Source: Pseudomonas fluorescens NCIMB 11764
GTDB taxonomy: Bacteria > Pseudomonadota > Gammaproteobacteria > Pseudomonadales > Pseudomonadaceae
Direction of reading: 5' to 3'
DNA: 64,000 nt
NCBI RefSeq assembly: GCF_000293885.2
Contig: NZ_CP010945.1
Location: 3,120,001-3,184,000 of the forward strand
Shown here: in pieces, positions 56,637-64,000 of the stretch
Position numbering within the stretch: position 1 is the stretch's first letter
How the letters are laid out: every line of letters begins with the position of its first letter
Notes under the pieces: generated by a model
Database searches by the model: none
Told to the model about the DNA's origin: nothing
What the model saw: only the letters and a program-made list of their open reading frames with translations
Translations under genes and position numbers: made by a program

Positions 56637-58331
56637 ATGCACAGTTATGACTATTGGCTGATCCTGGCCTTCTTCGCCGTGGTGCTGATTCCGGCACCGT
56701 TTCTCGGGCGGTTCTACTACAAGGTCATGGAGGGGCAGCGCACCTGGCTGACACCGATCCTGGGACCGGTGGAGCGGGGCTGTTATCGGGTGGCCGGCGT
56801 TGATCCGCAGGCCGAACAGAGCTGGCAGAAATACACCCTGGCCTTGCTCGCCTTCAACCTTGCGGGCTTCTTGCTGTTGTTCGCGATTCTGTTGTTCCAG
56901 GACCACTTGCCGCTCAACCCGCAAAACCTGCCGGGTCAGGAGTGGACGCTGGCGTTCAACACCGCCGTCAGTTTCATGACCAACACCAACTGGCAGGCCT
57001 ACAGCGGCGAAGCCTCGCTGAGCTACCTGAGTCAGATGGCCGGCCTTACCGTGCAGAACTTCGTCAGCGCCGCCACCGGGCTCGCTGTGCTGGTTGCGCT
57101 GTGCCGCGGTATTGGTCGCAAATCGACCAAGACCCTCGGCAACTTCTGGGTCGACATGACCCGCGCCACCCTCTACGGCCTGCTGCCGCTGTGCCTGCTG
57201 CTGGCGCTGTATCTGGTCTGGCAGGGTGTGCCGCAAACCTTCGCGCAGTACGTGAACGCAGTGACGATGCAAGGCGTCGATCAGGTGATTCCGCTCGGCC
57301 CGGCCGCCAGCCAGATTGCGATCAAGCAACTGGGGACCAACGGCGGTGGCTTCTTCGGCGTCAACTCGGCGCACCCGTTCGAGAACCCGACGGCGTGGAG
57401 CAACCTGTTCGAAGTGTCCTCAATCATCCTGATACCCGTCGCTCTGGTGTTCACCTTCGGCCATTACGTGAAGGACCTGCGTCAGAGCCGGGCGATCATC
57501 GCCTGCATGCTGGCGCTGTTCCTGATCGGCGGCGCCACCTCGCTGTGGGCTGAATACCAGCCGAACCCTTCCCTGAACAACGTCGCCGTCGAACAGACCG
57601 CGCCGCTGGAAGGCAAGGAAGCACGCTTCGGCACTACCGCCACGGTGCTGTGGTCGGTGACCACCACCGCCGCGTCCAACGGTTCGGTCAACGGTATGCA
57701 CGACAGCCTTAATCCGCTGAGCGGCATGGTCGCGATGGTCAACATGATGGTCGGCGAAGTGATCTTCGGCGGCGTCGGCGCCGGGCTCTACGGCATGTTG
57801 CTCAACGTGTTGATCGCAGTGTTCCTCGCCGGCCTGATGATCGGCCGTACTCCGGAATACCTCGGCAAGAAATTGCAGGCCAAGGAAGTGCAACTGCTGG
57901 TGGTGACCTTGCTGGTGATGCCGGTCGGTGTGCTGGTGCTCAGTGCGATTGCCGCCAGCCTGCCAGGTCCGGTGGCGTCGGTAACCAACCCCGGACCCCA
58001 CGGTTTCAGCCAGTTGCTCTACGCCTATACCTCGGCCAGTGCCAACAATGGTTCGGCGTTCGGCGGTTTCGGCGCCAACACACCGTTCCACAACCTGATG
58101 CTCGGTCTTGGCATGTTGATCGGTCGCTTCGGTTACATCCTCCCGGTACTGGCCTTGGCCGGCAGCCTGGCGATGAAGAAAACCGCACCGATTGGCCAGA
58201 ACAGCTTCCCGACCCACGGTCCGCTGTTCGTGACCCTGTTGACCGTGACCATTTTGCTGGTGGGCGGCCTGACCTTTCTGCCGACCCTGGCGTTGGGCCC
58301 AATCGCTGAACATCTGAGCATGGGCTTCTAA
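56637..58331 (+). CDS. kdpA: Potassium-transporting ATPase subunit A
   Basis: 564 residues with ~10 membrane helices and the four degenerate K+-channel P-loops, seen as [47 protein letters not shown] and [15 protein letters not shown]. It is the K+-binding channel-like subunit. Start at the ATG at 56637 behind AGGAGCGG; a longer open frame to 56445 is non-coding and contains kdpF in another frame. Confidence 0.96.
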   Translation: MHSYDYWLILAFFAVVLIPAPFLGRFYYKVMEGQRTWLTPILGPVERGCYRVAGVDPQAEQSWQKYTLALLAFNLAGFLLLFAILLFQDHLPLNPQNLPGQEWTLAFNTAVSFMTNTNWQAYSGEASLSYLSQMAGLTVQNFVSAATGLAVLVALCRGIGRKSTKTLGNFWVDMTRATLYGLLPLCLLLALYLVWQGVPQTFAQYVNAVTMQGVDQVIPLGPAASQIAIKQLGTNGGGFFGVNSAHPFENPTAWSNLFEVSSIILIPVALVFTFGHYVKDLRQSRAIIACMLALFLIGGATSLWAEYQPNPSLNNVAVEQTAPLEGKEARFGTTATVLWSVTTTAASNGSVNGMHDSLNPLSGMVAMVNMMVGEVIFGGVGAGLYGMLLNVLIAVFLAGLMIGRTPEYLGKKLQAKEVQLLVVTLLVMPVGVLVLSAIAASLPGPVASVTNPGPHGFSQLLYAYTSASANNGSAFGGFGANTPFHNLMLGLGMLIGRFGYILPVLALAGSLAMKKTAPIGQNSFPTHGPLFVTLLTVTILLVGGLTFLPTLALGPIAEHLSMGF

Positions 58332-58341
58332 GGAGTCAATG

Positions 58342-60399
58342 ATGAATATGCCCGCAACCAAACCCGCTGCCGTGAAGGCGCCGGAACAACCGAAAACCGC
58401 GATCTCGGCCCTCTGGCGCCCGGCGCTGGTGCAAGCCTTTGTCAAGCTCGACCCACGGCAATTGCAGCGTGCGCCGGTGATGCTGGTGGTCGAACTGACC
58501 GCCGTGCTGACCACCGTTTTGTGCTTTATTCCCGACAGCGCCGTGCCCACTTTCGTCGCCGCGCAAATCGCGCTGTGGCTGTGGTTCACCGTGCTCTTCG
58601 CCAACTTTGCCGAAGCCCTGGCCGAAGGTCGCGGCAAGGCCCGCGCCGACAGCCTCAAGGCTGGCAGCGAAGGCTTGAGCGCACGCCGCAAAACCAGCAA
58701 CGGCGCCTTTCAGGTAGTGCCGGCCACCAGCCTGCGCAAGGGTGATGTGGTGCGCGTCGAAGCCGGGGAAATGATCCCCGGTGACGGCGAAGTCATCGAA
58801 GGCATCGCGGCGGTCAACGAAGCGGCGATCACTGGTGAATCCGCGCCGGTGATCCGTGAATCCGGCGGCGACCGTTCCGCCGTCACCGGCAACACTCGCC
58901 TGGTGTCTGACTGGCTGCTGGTGCGCATCACCGCCAACCCTGGCGAGTCGACACTGGACCGCATGATCGCGCTGGTCGAAGGCGCCAAACGCCAGAAAAC
59001 CCCGAACGAAGTGGCGCTCGACATCCTGTTGATCGGCCTGACCCTGATCTTCCTGCTCGTGGTCGTCACCCTGCAACCGTTCGCCCACTTCGCCAACGGC
59101 AGCCTGCCGCTGGTGTTCCTGGTGGCGTTATTGGTCACGCTGATTCCGACCACCATCGGCGGTTTGCTCTCGGCCATCGGTATCGCCGGTATGGACCGTC
59201 TGGTGCGCCTGAACGTGATCGCCAAATCCGGCCGCGCCGTGGAAGCGGCGGGGGACGTGCATGTCCTGCTGCTGGACAAGACCGGCACCATCACCTTCGG
59301 TAACCGTCGTTGCACCGCGGTGTATGCCGCGCCAGGTGTGAACGCCAGGGAACTGGCCGAGGGCGCGCTGTTCGCCTCGCTGGCCGATGACACGGCGGAA
59401 GGTAAATCCATCGTCGAGTACTTGCGGGGCCTGCATCCGCAGCCTGAGCCGAGCACCGAGCTGTTGACCGCCGTACCGTTCAGTGCTGAAACGCGCCTGT
59501 CCGGCGTTGACTATCAGGGCCGCGTGTATCGCAAAGGCGCAGTGGATTCGTTGCTGGCGTTCGTCGGCCTGAAACGCGCTGATCTCGCCCCGGCCCTGTC
59601 CCGTGAAATCGACAAGATTGCCCAGAGCGGCGGTACGCCGTTGCTGGTCTGCGTCGACGGTAAGTTGCTCGGTGCGATTCACCTCAAGGACGTGGTCAAG
59701 CCCGGCATCCGCGAACGTTTTGCCGAGCTGCGCAAATTGGGGATTCGCACCGTCATGGTGACCGGCGACAACCCGCTGACCGCAGCAGCCATTGCGGCTG
59801 AAGCGGGCGTCGACGACGTACTGGCCGAAGCCACGCCGGAGAAAAAACTGGCGCGTATTCGTCACGAGCAGAACGACGGGCGCCTGGTCGCGATGTGCGG
59901 CGACGGTGCCAACGACGCCCCGGCCCTGGCCCAGGCAGACGTCGGCATGGCGATGAACGATGGTACGCAAGCCGCACGCGAGGCGGCGAACATGGTTGAC
60001 CTCGACAGCGATCCGACCAAGTTGCTGGATGTGGTGCAGATCGGCAAGGAATTGTTGGTGACCCGTGGTGCGCTGACGACCTTTTCCATCGCCAACGACG
60101 TGGCCAAATACTTTGCGATCCTGCCGGCGCTGTTCGCCTCGATCTACCCGCAATTGGGCGTGCTGAACGTCATGCATCTGAGCAGTCCGCAGAGCGCGAT
60201 TCTGTCGGCCATTGTGTTCAACGCCTTGATCATCGTGGTGTTGATTCCACTGGCGCTGCGCGGTGTGCGGGTGCAGGCGGCGAGTGCGGCGGCGTTGCTG
60301 CGTCGCAATCTGCTGATCTATGGACTGGGCGGGATTCTGGTGCCGTTCGTGGGCATCAAGGCGATCGACATGCTGTTGACGGCGTTGCATCTGGTTTGA
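58342..60399 (+). CDS. kdpB: Potassium-transporting ATPase subunit B
   Basis: 685 residues, P-type ATPase. It has the TGES loop (ITGESAPVI), the phosphorylation motif DKTGT with Asp312, and [16 protein letters not shown]. It hydrolyses ATP to drive K+ uptake through KdpA. In-frame ATGs at 58339, 58342 and 58348 compete; AGGAG at 58331 favours 58342 or 58348. A REP-type element separates it from kdpC. Confidence 0.96.
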   Translation: MNMPATKPAAVKAPEQPKTAISALWRPALVQAFVKLDPRQLQRAPVMLVVELTAVLTTVLCFIPDSAVPTFVAAQIALWLWFTVLFANFAEALAEGRGKARADSLKAGSEGLSARRKTSNGAFQVVPATSLRKGDVVRVEAGEMIPGDGEVIEGIAAVNEAAITGESAPVIRESGGDRSAVTGNTRLVSDWLLVRITANPGESTLDRMIALVEGAKRQKTPNEVALDILLIGLTLIFLLVVVTLQPFAHFANGSLPLVFLVALLVTLIPTTIGGLLSAIGIAGMDRLVRLNVIAKSGRAVEAAGDVHVLLLDKTGTITFGNRRCTAVYAAPGVNARELAEGALFASLADDTAEGKSIVEYLRGLHPQPEPSTELLTAVPFSAETRLSGVDYQGRVYRKGAVDSLLAFVGLKRADLAPALSREIDKIAQSGGTPLLVCVDGKLLGAIHLKDVVKPGIRERFAELRKLGIRTVMVTGDNPLTAAAIAAEAGVDDVLAEATPEKKLARIRHEQNDGRLVAMCGDGANDAPALAQADVGMAMNDGTQAAREAANMVDLDSDPTKLLDVVQIGKELLVTRGALTTFSIANDVAKYFAILPALFASIYPQLGVLNVMHLSSPQSAILSAIVFNALIIVVLIPLALRGVRVQAASAAALLRRNLLIYGLGGILVPFVGIKAIDMLLTALHLV

Positions 60400-60417
60400 T
60401 GGTTAGTGTTGGCCTTT

Positions 60418-60549
60418 GTGGCGAGGGAGCTTGCTCCCGCTCGACTGCGCAGCAGTCGTAAAACCAGCCGATGCGGTGTACCTGAATAAACACTGTGTCC
60501 AGGTGGGGCTGCTTCGCAGTCCAGCGGGAGCAAGCTCCCTCGCCACAGG
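60418..60549. repeat. REP-type palindrome between kdpB and kdpC
   Basis: GTGGCGAGGGAGCTTGCTCCCGCT is mirrored by AGCGGGAGCAAGCTCCCTCGCCAC over about 130 bases, with an inner GACTGC..CAGTC pair. It stretches the kdpB-kdpC gap to 188 bases, whereas kdpF-A-B are within 10 bases of each other. Confidence 0.9.
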
Positions 60550-60587
60550 GTGATGTGCATGTTTTTAATGAATTCGAGGATTTTGAA

Positions 60588-61133
60588 ATGTCCACAATGA
60601 TACGTCCGGCCCTGAGCCTGCTGGTCTTGATGACCCTGATCACCGGCGTCGCTTACCCCTTGGTGGTCACCGGTGTCGCCCAGGTCGCGTTCCCGGATCA
60701 AGCCAACGGCAGCCTCGTACACGACGCCGATGGCAAGGTCCGCGGCTCCTCGCTGATTGCCCAGGATTTCACCGGTGATGCCTGGTTCCATCCACGTCCA
60801 TCCGCCGGTGCTTTCGCCACGGTATCGAGCAGCGCCAGTAACCTCTCGCCAAGTAACCCGGCCTTGGCCACTCGGGTGATCGACGATGCCAACAAACAGC
60901 GAGTGCCAGGGCAGGGGCCGGTGCCGTTGGCGCTGGTGACCACTTCTGGCAGTGGCCTCGATCCACACTTGCCTCCGGCCGCAATTGCCTATCAACTGGC
61001 GCGAGTTGCGGCGGCGCGGAACCTGCCGGTGGCGACGCTCCAGAACCTGTTGGATGCGCACATCGAGCAGCCGCTGGTGGGGCCGCCGGTAGTGAATGTG
61101 CTGGCATTGAACATGGCGTTGGAAAAACTGTAG
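60588..61133 (+). CDS. kdpC: Potassium-transporting ATPase subunit C
   Basis: 181 residues: one N-terminal membrane helix ([22 protein letters not shown]) and a periplasmic domain with [21 protein letters not shown] and the [10 protein letters not shown] motif. KdpC acts as a periplasmic aid to K+ capture. The ATG at 60588 has GAGGA upstream; the open frame further upstream runs through the repeat. Confidence 0.95.
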   Translation: MSTMIRPALSLLVLMTLITGVAYPLVVTGVAQVAFPDQANGSLVHDADGKVRGSSLIAQDFTGDAWFHPRPSAGAFATVSSSASNLSPSNPALATRVIDDANKQRVPGQGPVPLALVTTSGSGLDPHLPPAAIAYQLARVAAARNLPVATLQNLLDAHIEQPLVGPPVVNVLALNMALEKL

Positions 61134-61147
61134 ATCGGTGGTGGCGC

Positions 61148-61216
61148 CAATCGCCAGCAGGCTAGCTCCCACAGGGAGTGCTGAATTCTTGTGGGAGCCA
61201 GCCTGCTGGCGATGAC
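61148..61216. repeat. REP-type palindrome between kdpC and kdpD
   Basis: ATCGCCAGCAGGCTAGCTCCCACAGG on the left and GTGGGAGCCAGCCTGCTGGCGAT on the right, 13 bases apart, begin 15 bases after the kdpC stop. It is the second REP-type element inside the kdp transcript. Confidence 0.88.
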
Positions 61217-61264
61217 GGCAGAACAATCACCTCATCAACCTCTGAAAAAAAGAGATATCAAAGC

Positions 61265-63916
61265 ATGAGTGACTCTGGCCGCGCCGACGCGCTGTTAGCA
61301 GACCTGCCCCGTGACGGTCGTGGCCGGCTCAAGGTTTTCCTCGGTGCCGCGCCTGGTGTCGGCAAGACCTACGCCATGCTGCAAGCCGCCCATACCCAAC
61401 TTCGCCAAGGCGTGAAGCTTATTGCCGGCGTCGTCGAAACCCATGGCCGCGCCGAGACCGAGGCGCTGCTGGGCGGCTTGCCGCAGCAACCCTTGGTGCG
61501 CTCGGAATACCGGGGCGTGACCCTCGAAGAAATGGACCTCGACGGCTTGCTTGCCGCCAAGCCGAAACTGGTGCTGGTGGACGAGCTGGCCCACACCAAT
61601 GCACCGGGCAGTCGTCACGCCAAACGCTGGCAAGATATTCAGGAACTGCTCGCCGCCGGCATTGACGTGTACACCACGGTCAACGTTCAGCACCTGGAGA
61701 GCCTCAATGATCAGGTGCGCGGGATCACCGGCGTGCAAGTCCGCGAAACCCTGCCGGACTGGGTGCTGCAAGAAGCCTACGAATTGCTGTTGATCGACTT
61801 GCCGCCACGGGAGCTGCTTGAGCGTCTGCGTGACGGCAAGGTCTATGTGCCGGAGCAGGCGCGGGCGGCCATCGATGCGTACTTTTCCCAGACCAACCTC
61901 ACTGCCCTGCGTGAGCTGGCGATGCAAACCGCTGCGGCTCAGGTCGATAACGACCTGGCCCAGGGGTATCGTCAGCTTGGCCAGGCAGCACCGACGGTGC
62001 GCGGTCGTTTGCTGGTCGGTGTCGATGGCGATGCCCAGGCCGAGCGTCTGGTGCGTCACGCCAGCCGTGTCGCCCAGCGTCGGCATCTGCCGTGGAGCCT
62101 GGTGCATGTGGACAACGGCAGCGTGCGTGATGAGCAATCACGCCTGCGTCTGCAAAGTGCCCAGCAACTGGCCGAACGCCTCGGCGGTGAAGTGGTGTTG
62201 CTGCGGGCCGGTGAGGTGGCGAAAACCCTGATTCAGCACGCCACTGAACGACGTGCCAGCCTGGTCCTGGTCGGCCAGTCCCGGCAGCGATTGCGCCGTA
62301 GGCTGTTCGGTGGCGGCCTGGCGGCGCGTTTATTGCGCCATGCACGGGGGCTCGAAATCAACGTCATCGACAGCGATCACGAACAGGATCCGCCACGACA
62401 ACGCCCGGTACAGTCGCTGGTGTGGTTCGACTATGCGCTGGCGCTGGTCGCGACCGTGCTCGCCACTGCCCTGGCCTGGGCAGTGGCGAGTGTCTTGCCG
62501 CTGCCCAATATTTCGCTGGTGTTCCTTGCCGCCGTGTTGCTGGTGGCGGTGCGCAGCAGCCTCGGCCCGGCGCTGGCCTGTGCTGCACTGTCCTTCCTGA
62601 CGTACGACTTCCTGTTCATTCCACCGAATTTTTCCTTCAGCATCCAGCGTGAAGAAGACGTGCTGACCTTGCTGTTCTTCCTGTTGATGGCAGCGCTCAC
62701 CGGCAACCTCGCGGCGCGCCAGCGGCGGCAATTGCAGGCCTTGCGCGACACCCAGGAGGAAACCACCGAACTGCTCGACCTGTCACGCAAACTGACGGCG
62801 GCCACTGACCGTCAGGCCGTGGTCAATGCCGCTGCCCAGCACCTCGAGGGCTGGAGCGATCTGCAATTGTGCCTGCTCAATCGCGATGGCCAGAGCGGCT
62901 GGAAAGTCGAAACCGGCGGCCCGCTGGAGTTTTCCGAAGCCGAGCGCGCGGCCGCCGACTGGGCCTGGCAACACGATCAACCGGCGGGCGCGGGCACCGG
63001 CACGTTGCCGTTCGGGCGTTGGTGGTGGTGGCCGCTGTCGGTGGAAGACGGGCCGCTGGCATTGCTCGGCGTCTGTGCCAAAGAAGGGCAGACCTTGAGC
63101 GGTCAGCGTCGACGGTTATTGACCGCGTTGAGTCAGCCGCTGGCCCAGGCCCTGGCTCGCGCGCAATTGGCCGAAGACCTGGAAGCGGCGCGGCTGCACG
63201 GCGAAACCGAGCAACTGCGCAGTGCCTTGCTGGCGTCGGTGTCCCACGATCTGCGCACGCCGTTGACGTCCATGCGCGGCAGCATCGACAGCCTGTTGGC
63301 GCTCGGCGAGGCGATCCCGCTGGAGGATCGTCGCGAACTGCTCGAAGGCACCCGGGATGAAGCCGAGCGCCTCGATCGCTACATTCAAAACCTGCTGGAC
63401 ATGACCCGCCTGGGCCACGGCGCATTGAAGCTGGCACGGGATTGGGTGTCGCCGGCCGACATTGTCGGCAGCGCCCTCAATCGCCTGCGTGCGGTGCTGG
63501 CACCGCTGCAGGTCAGCACCCAAGTGCCGGCCGAATTGCCGCTGCTGTACGTGCATGCCGCGCTGATCGAGCAGGCACTGGTCAACGTACTGGAAAACGC
63601 CGCGCGTTTTTCGCCACCTCACGGCCGTCTGCAATTACTCGCCGGCGCCGATGACAGCGAGCTGTTCTTCTCGGTCAGCGATGAAGGCCCGGGCATTCCG
63701 GAGGAGGAGCGGGCGAAGATTTTCGACATGTTCTACACCGCCGCGCGTGGAGATCGAGGCGGGCAGGGCACGGGGCTTGGACTGGCGATCTGTCAGGGCA
63801 TGGTGGGCGCCCATGGCGGGCGAATCAGCGTCGGCGACGGTATCGAAGGGCGTGGCACGTGCATCACTCTTCACTTGCCTTTGCAGGAACAACCCGACGT
63901 TGACAGTGAGGGCTGA
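61265..63916 (+). CDS. kdpD: Osmosensitive K+ channel sensor histidine kinase
   Basis: 883 residues. In order: the KdpD N-terminal domain with Walker A GAAPGVGKTYAML, a USP-like domain (~250-370), four membrane helices (~395-500), a GAF-like linker, the dimerisation domain with His661 (SVSHDLRTPLTSMRG) and the ATPase with NVLENAARFSPP and GTGLGLAICQGMV. It senses low K+ and phosphorylates KdpE. Start at the ATG at 61265; the frame upstream crosses the repeat. Confidence 0.95.
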   Translation: MSDSGRADALLADLPRDGRGRLKVFLGAAPGVGKTYAMLQAAHTQLRQGVKLIAGVVETHGRAETEALLGGLPQQPLVRSEYRGVTLEEMDLDGLLAAKPKLVLVDELAHTNAPGSRHAKRWQDIQELLAAGIDVYTTVNVQHLESLNDQVRGITGVQVRETLPDWVLQEAYELLLIDLPPRELLERLRDGKVYVPEQARAAIDAYFSQTNLTALRELAMQTAAAQVDNDLAQGYRQLGQAAPTVRGRLLVGVDGDAQAERLVRHASRVAQRRHLPWSLVHVDNGSVRDEQSRLRLQSAQQLAERLGGEVVLLRAGEVAKTLIQHATERRASLVLVGQSRQRLRRRLFGGGLAARLLRHARGLEINVIDSDHEQDPPRQRPVQSLVWFDYALALVATVLATALAWAVASVLPLPNISLVFLAAVLLVAVRSSLGPALACAALSFLTYDFLFIPPNFSFSIQREEDVLTLLFFLLMAALTGNLAARQRRQLQALRDTQEETTELLDLSRKLTAATDRQAVVNAAAQHLEGWSDLQLCLLNRDGQSGWKVETGGPLEFSEAERAAADWAWQHDQPAGAGTGTLPFGRWWWWPLSVEDGPLALLGVCAKEGQTLSGQRRRLLTALSQPLAQALARAQLAEDLEAARLHGETEQLRSALLASVSHDLRTPLTSMRGSIDSLLALGEAIPLEDRRELLEGTRDEAERLDRYIQNLLDMTRLGHGALKLARDWVSPADIVGSALNRLRAVLAPLQVSTQVPAELPLLYVHAALIEQALVNVLENAARFSPPHGRLQLLAGADDSELFFSVSDEGPGIPEEERAKIFDMFYTAARGDRGGQGTGLGLAICQGMVGAHGGRISVGDGIEGRGTCITLHLPLQEQPDVDSEG

Positions 63917-63965
63917 CAGTGAAGCCTGATACCCTTTGGATTTCTCCATGCCACGATCAGAAACC

Positions 63966-64000
63966 ATGAGCCAGACCGCGACCATTTTGGTCATCGACGA
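63966..64000 (+). CDS. kdpE: Start of KdpE response regulator (partial)
   Basis: Only the first 11 codons are visible, encoding SQTATILVIDD after the ATG, the beta-1 strand and first acidic pocket residues of a receiver domain. An in-frame ATG at 63948 would add MPRSET. Position right after kdpD identifies it as kdpE; the rest is outside the window. Confidence 0.85.
   Translation, partial: MSQTATILVID

Noticed and set aside
1..64000. CRISPR array, tRNA, rRNA or prophage
   Set aside because: No regularly spaced direct repeats, tRNA-like cloverleaf, rRNA segments or phage structural genes were seen in the reading.

Overview
The window is chromosomal DNA of a Pseudomonas from the P. fluorescens side of the genus. 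This follows from gene content and order: the block yciK-mupP-ubiG-MTA deaminase / mtnA / gyrA / serC-pheA-hisC-(tyrA-aroA fusion)-cmk-rpsA-ihfB, an O-antigen locus between ihfB and wbpM, a comEA-like gene after it, high GC in the core, and many palindromic REP-type repeats. No tRNA, rRNA or CRISPR array was seen.

Layout. 1-4.7 kb: tail of a transporter, a cupin, a TDT-family transporter, an MFS/acyltransferase fusion and a GGDEF protein. 5-10 kb: leftward housekeeping genes (yciK, mupP, ubiG, methylthioadenosine deaminase), with mtnA divergent from the last. 10.3-22.5 kb: rightward gyrA, then the serC-to-rpsA aromatic/serine/nucleotide operon, a small lipoprotein, ihfB and a LapA-domain protein. 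23.2-31.7 kb (+ strand): first surface-polysaccharide module. It holds a WbuB-like glycosyltransferase, the three UDP-L-FucNAc genes, a WbpV-like reductase, the initiating transferase WbpL and the 4,6-dehydratase WbpM.

31.75-47.4 kb (- strand): a second, AT-richer module pointing at the first and inserted between wbpM and comEA. It starts with manC and gmd, followed by a GDP-fucose-synthase-type gene and a DegT-family gene in which the PLP lysine is replaced by histidine, the mark of ColD. The set therefore predicts GDP-L-colitose (3-deoxy-L-fucose) rather than GDP-L-fucose. It also carries GT10 and GT11 fucosyltransferase-type enzymes, an FkbM methyltransferase, a Wzx flippase, a sugar epimerase, GT2 and GT4 transferases and two paralogous Wzy-type polymerases. 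The flippase and polymerases are only in this module, while the initiating enzyme is only in the first, so the two convergent modules probably build one Wzx/Wzy-dependent O-antigen with a colitose-decorated, possibly Lewis-like repeat.

47.9-56 kb: comEA-like gene, a decayed group II intron, an orphan small gene, an SDR/FabF-like pair with a convergent TetR regulator, a GntR regulator with a DUF1989 protein, a DUF2897 protein and an ethanolamine permease. 56.5-64 kb: the high-affinity potassium system kdpFABCD and the start of kdpE. Two REP-type palindromes lie inside the kdp operon and a KdpE-box-like direct repeat lies upstream.
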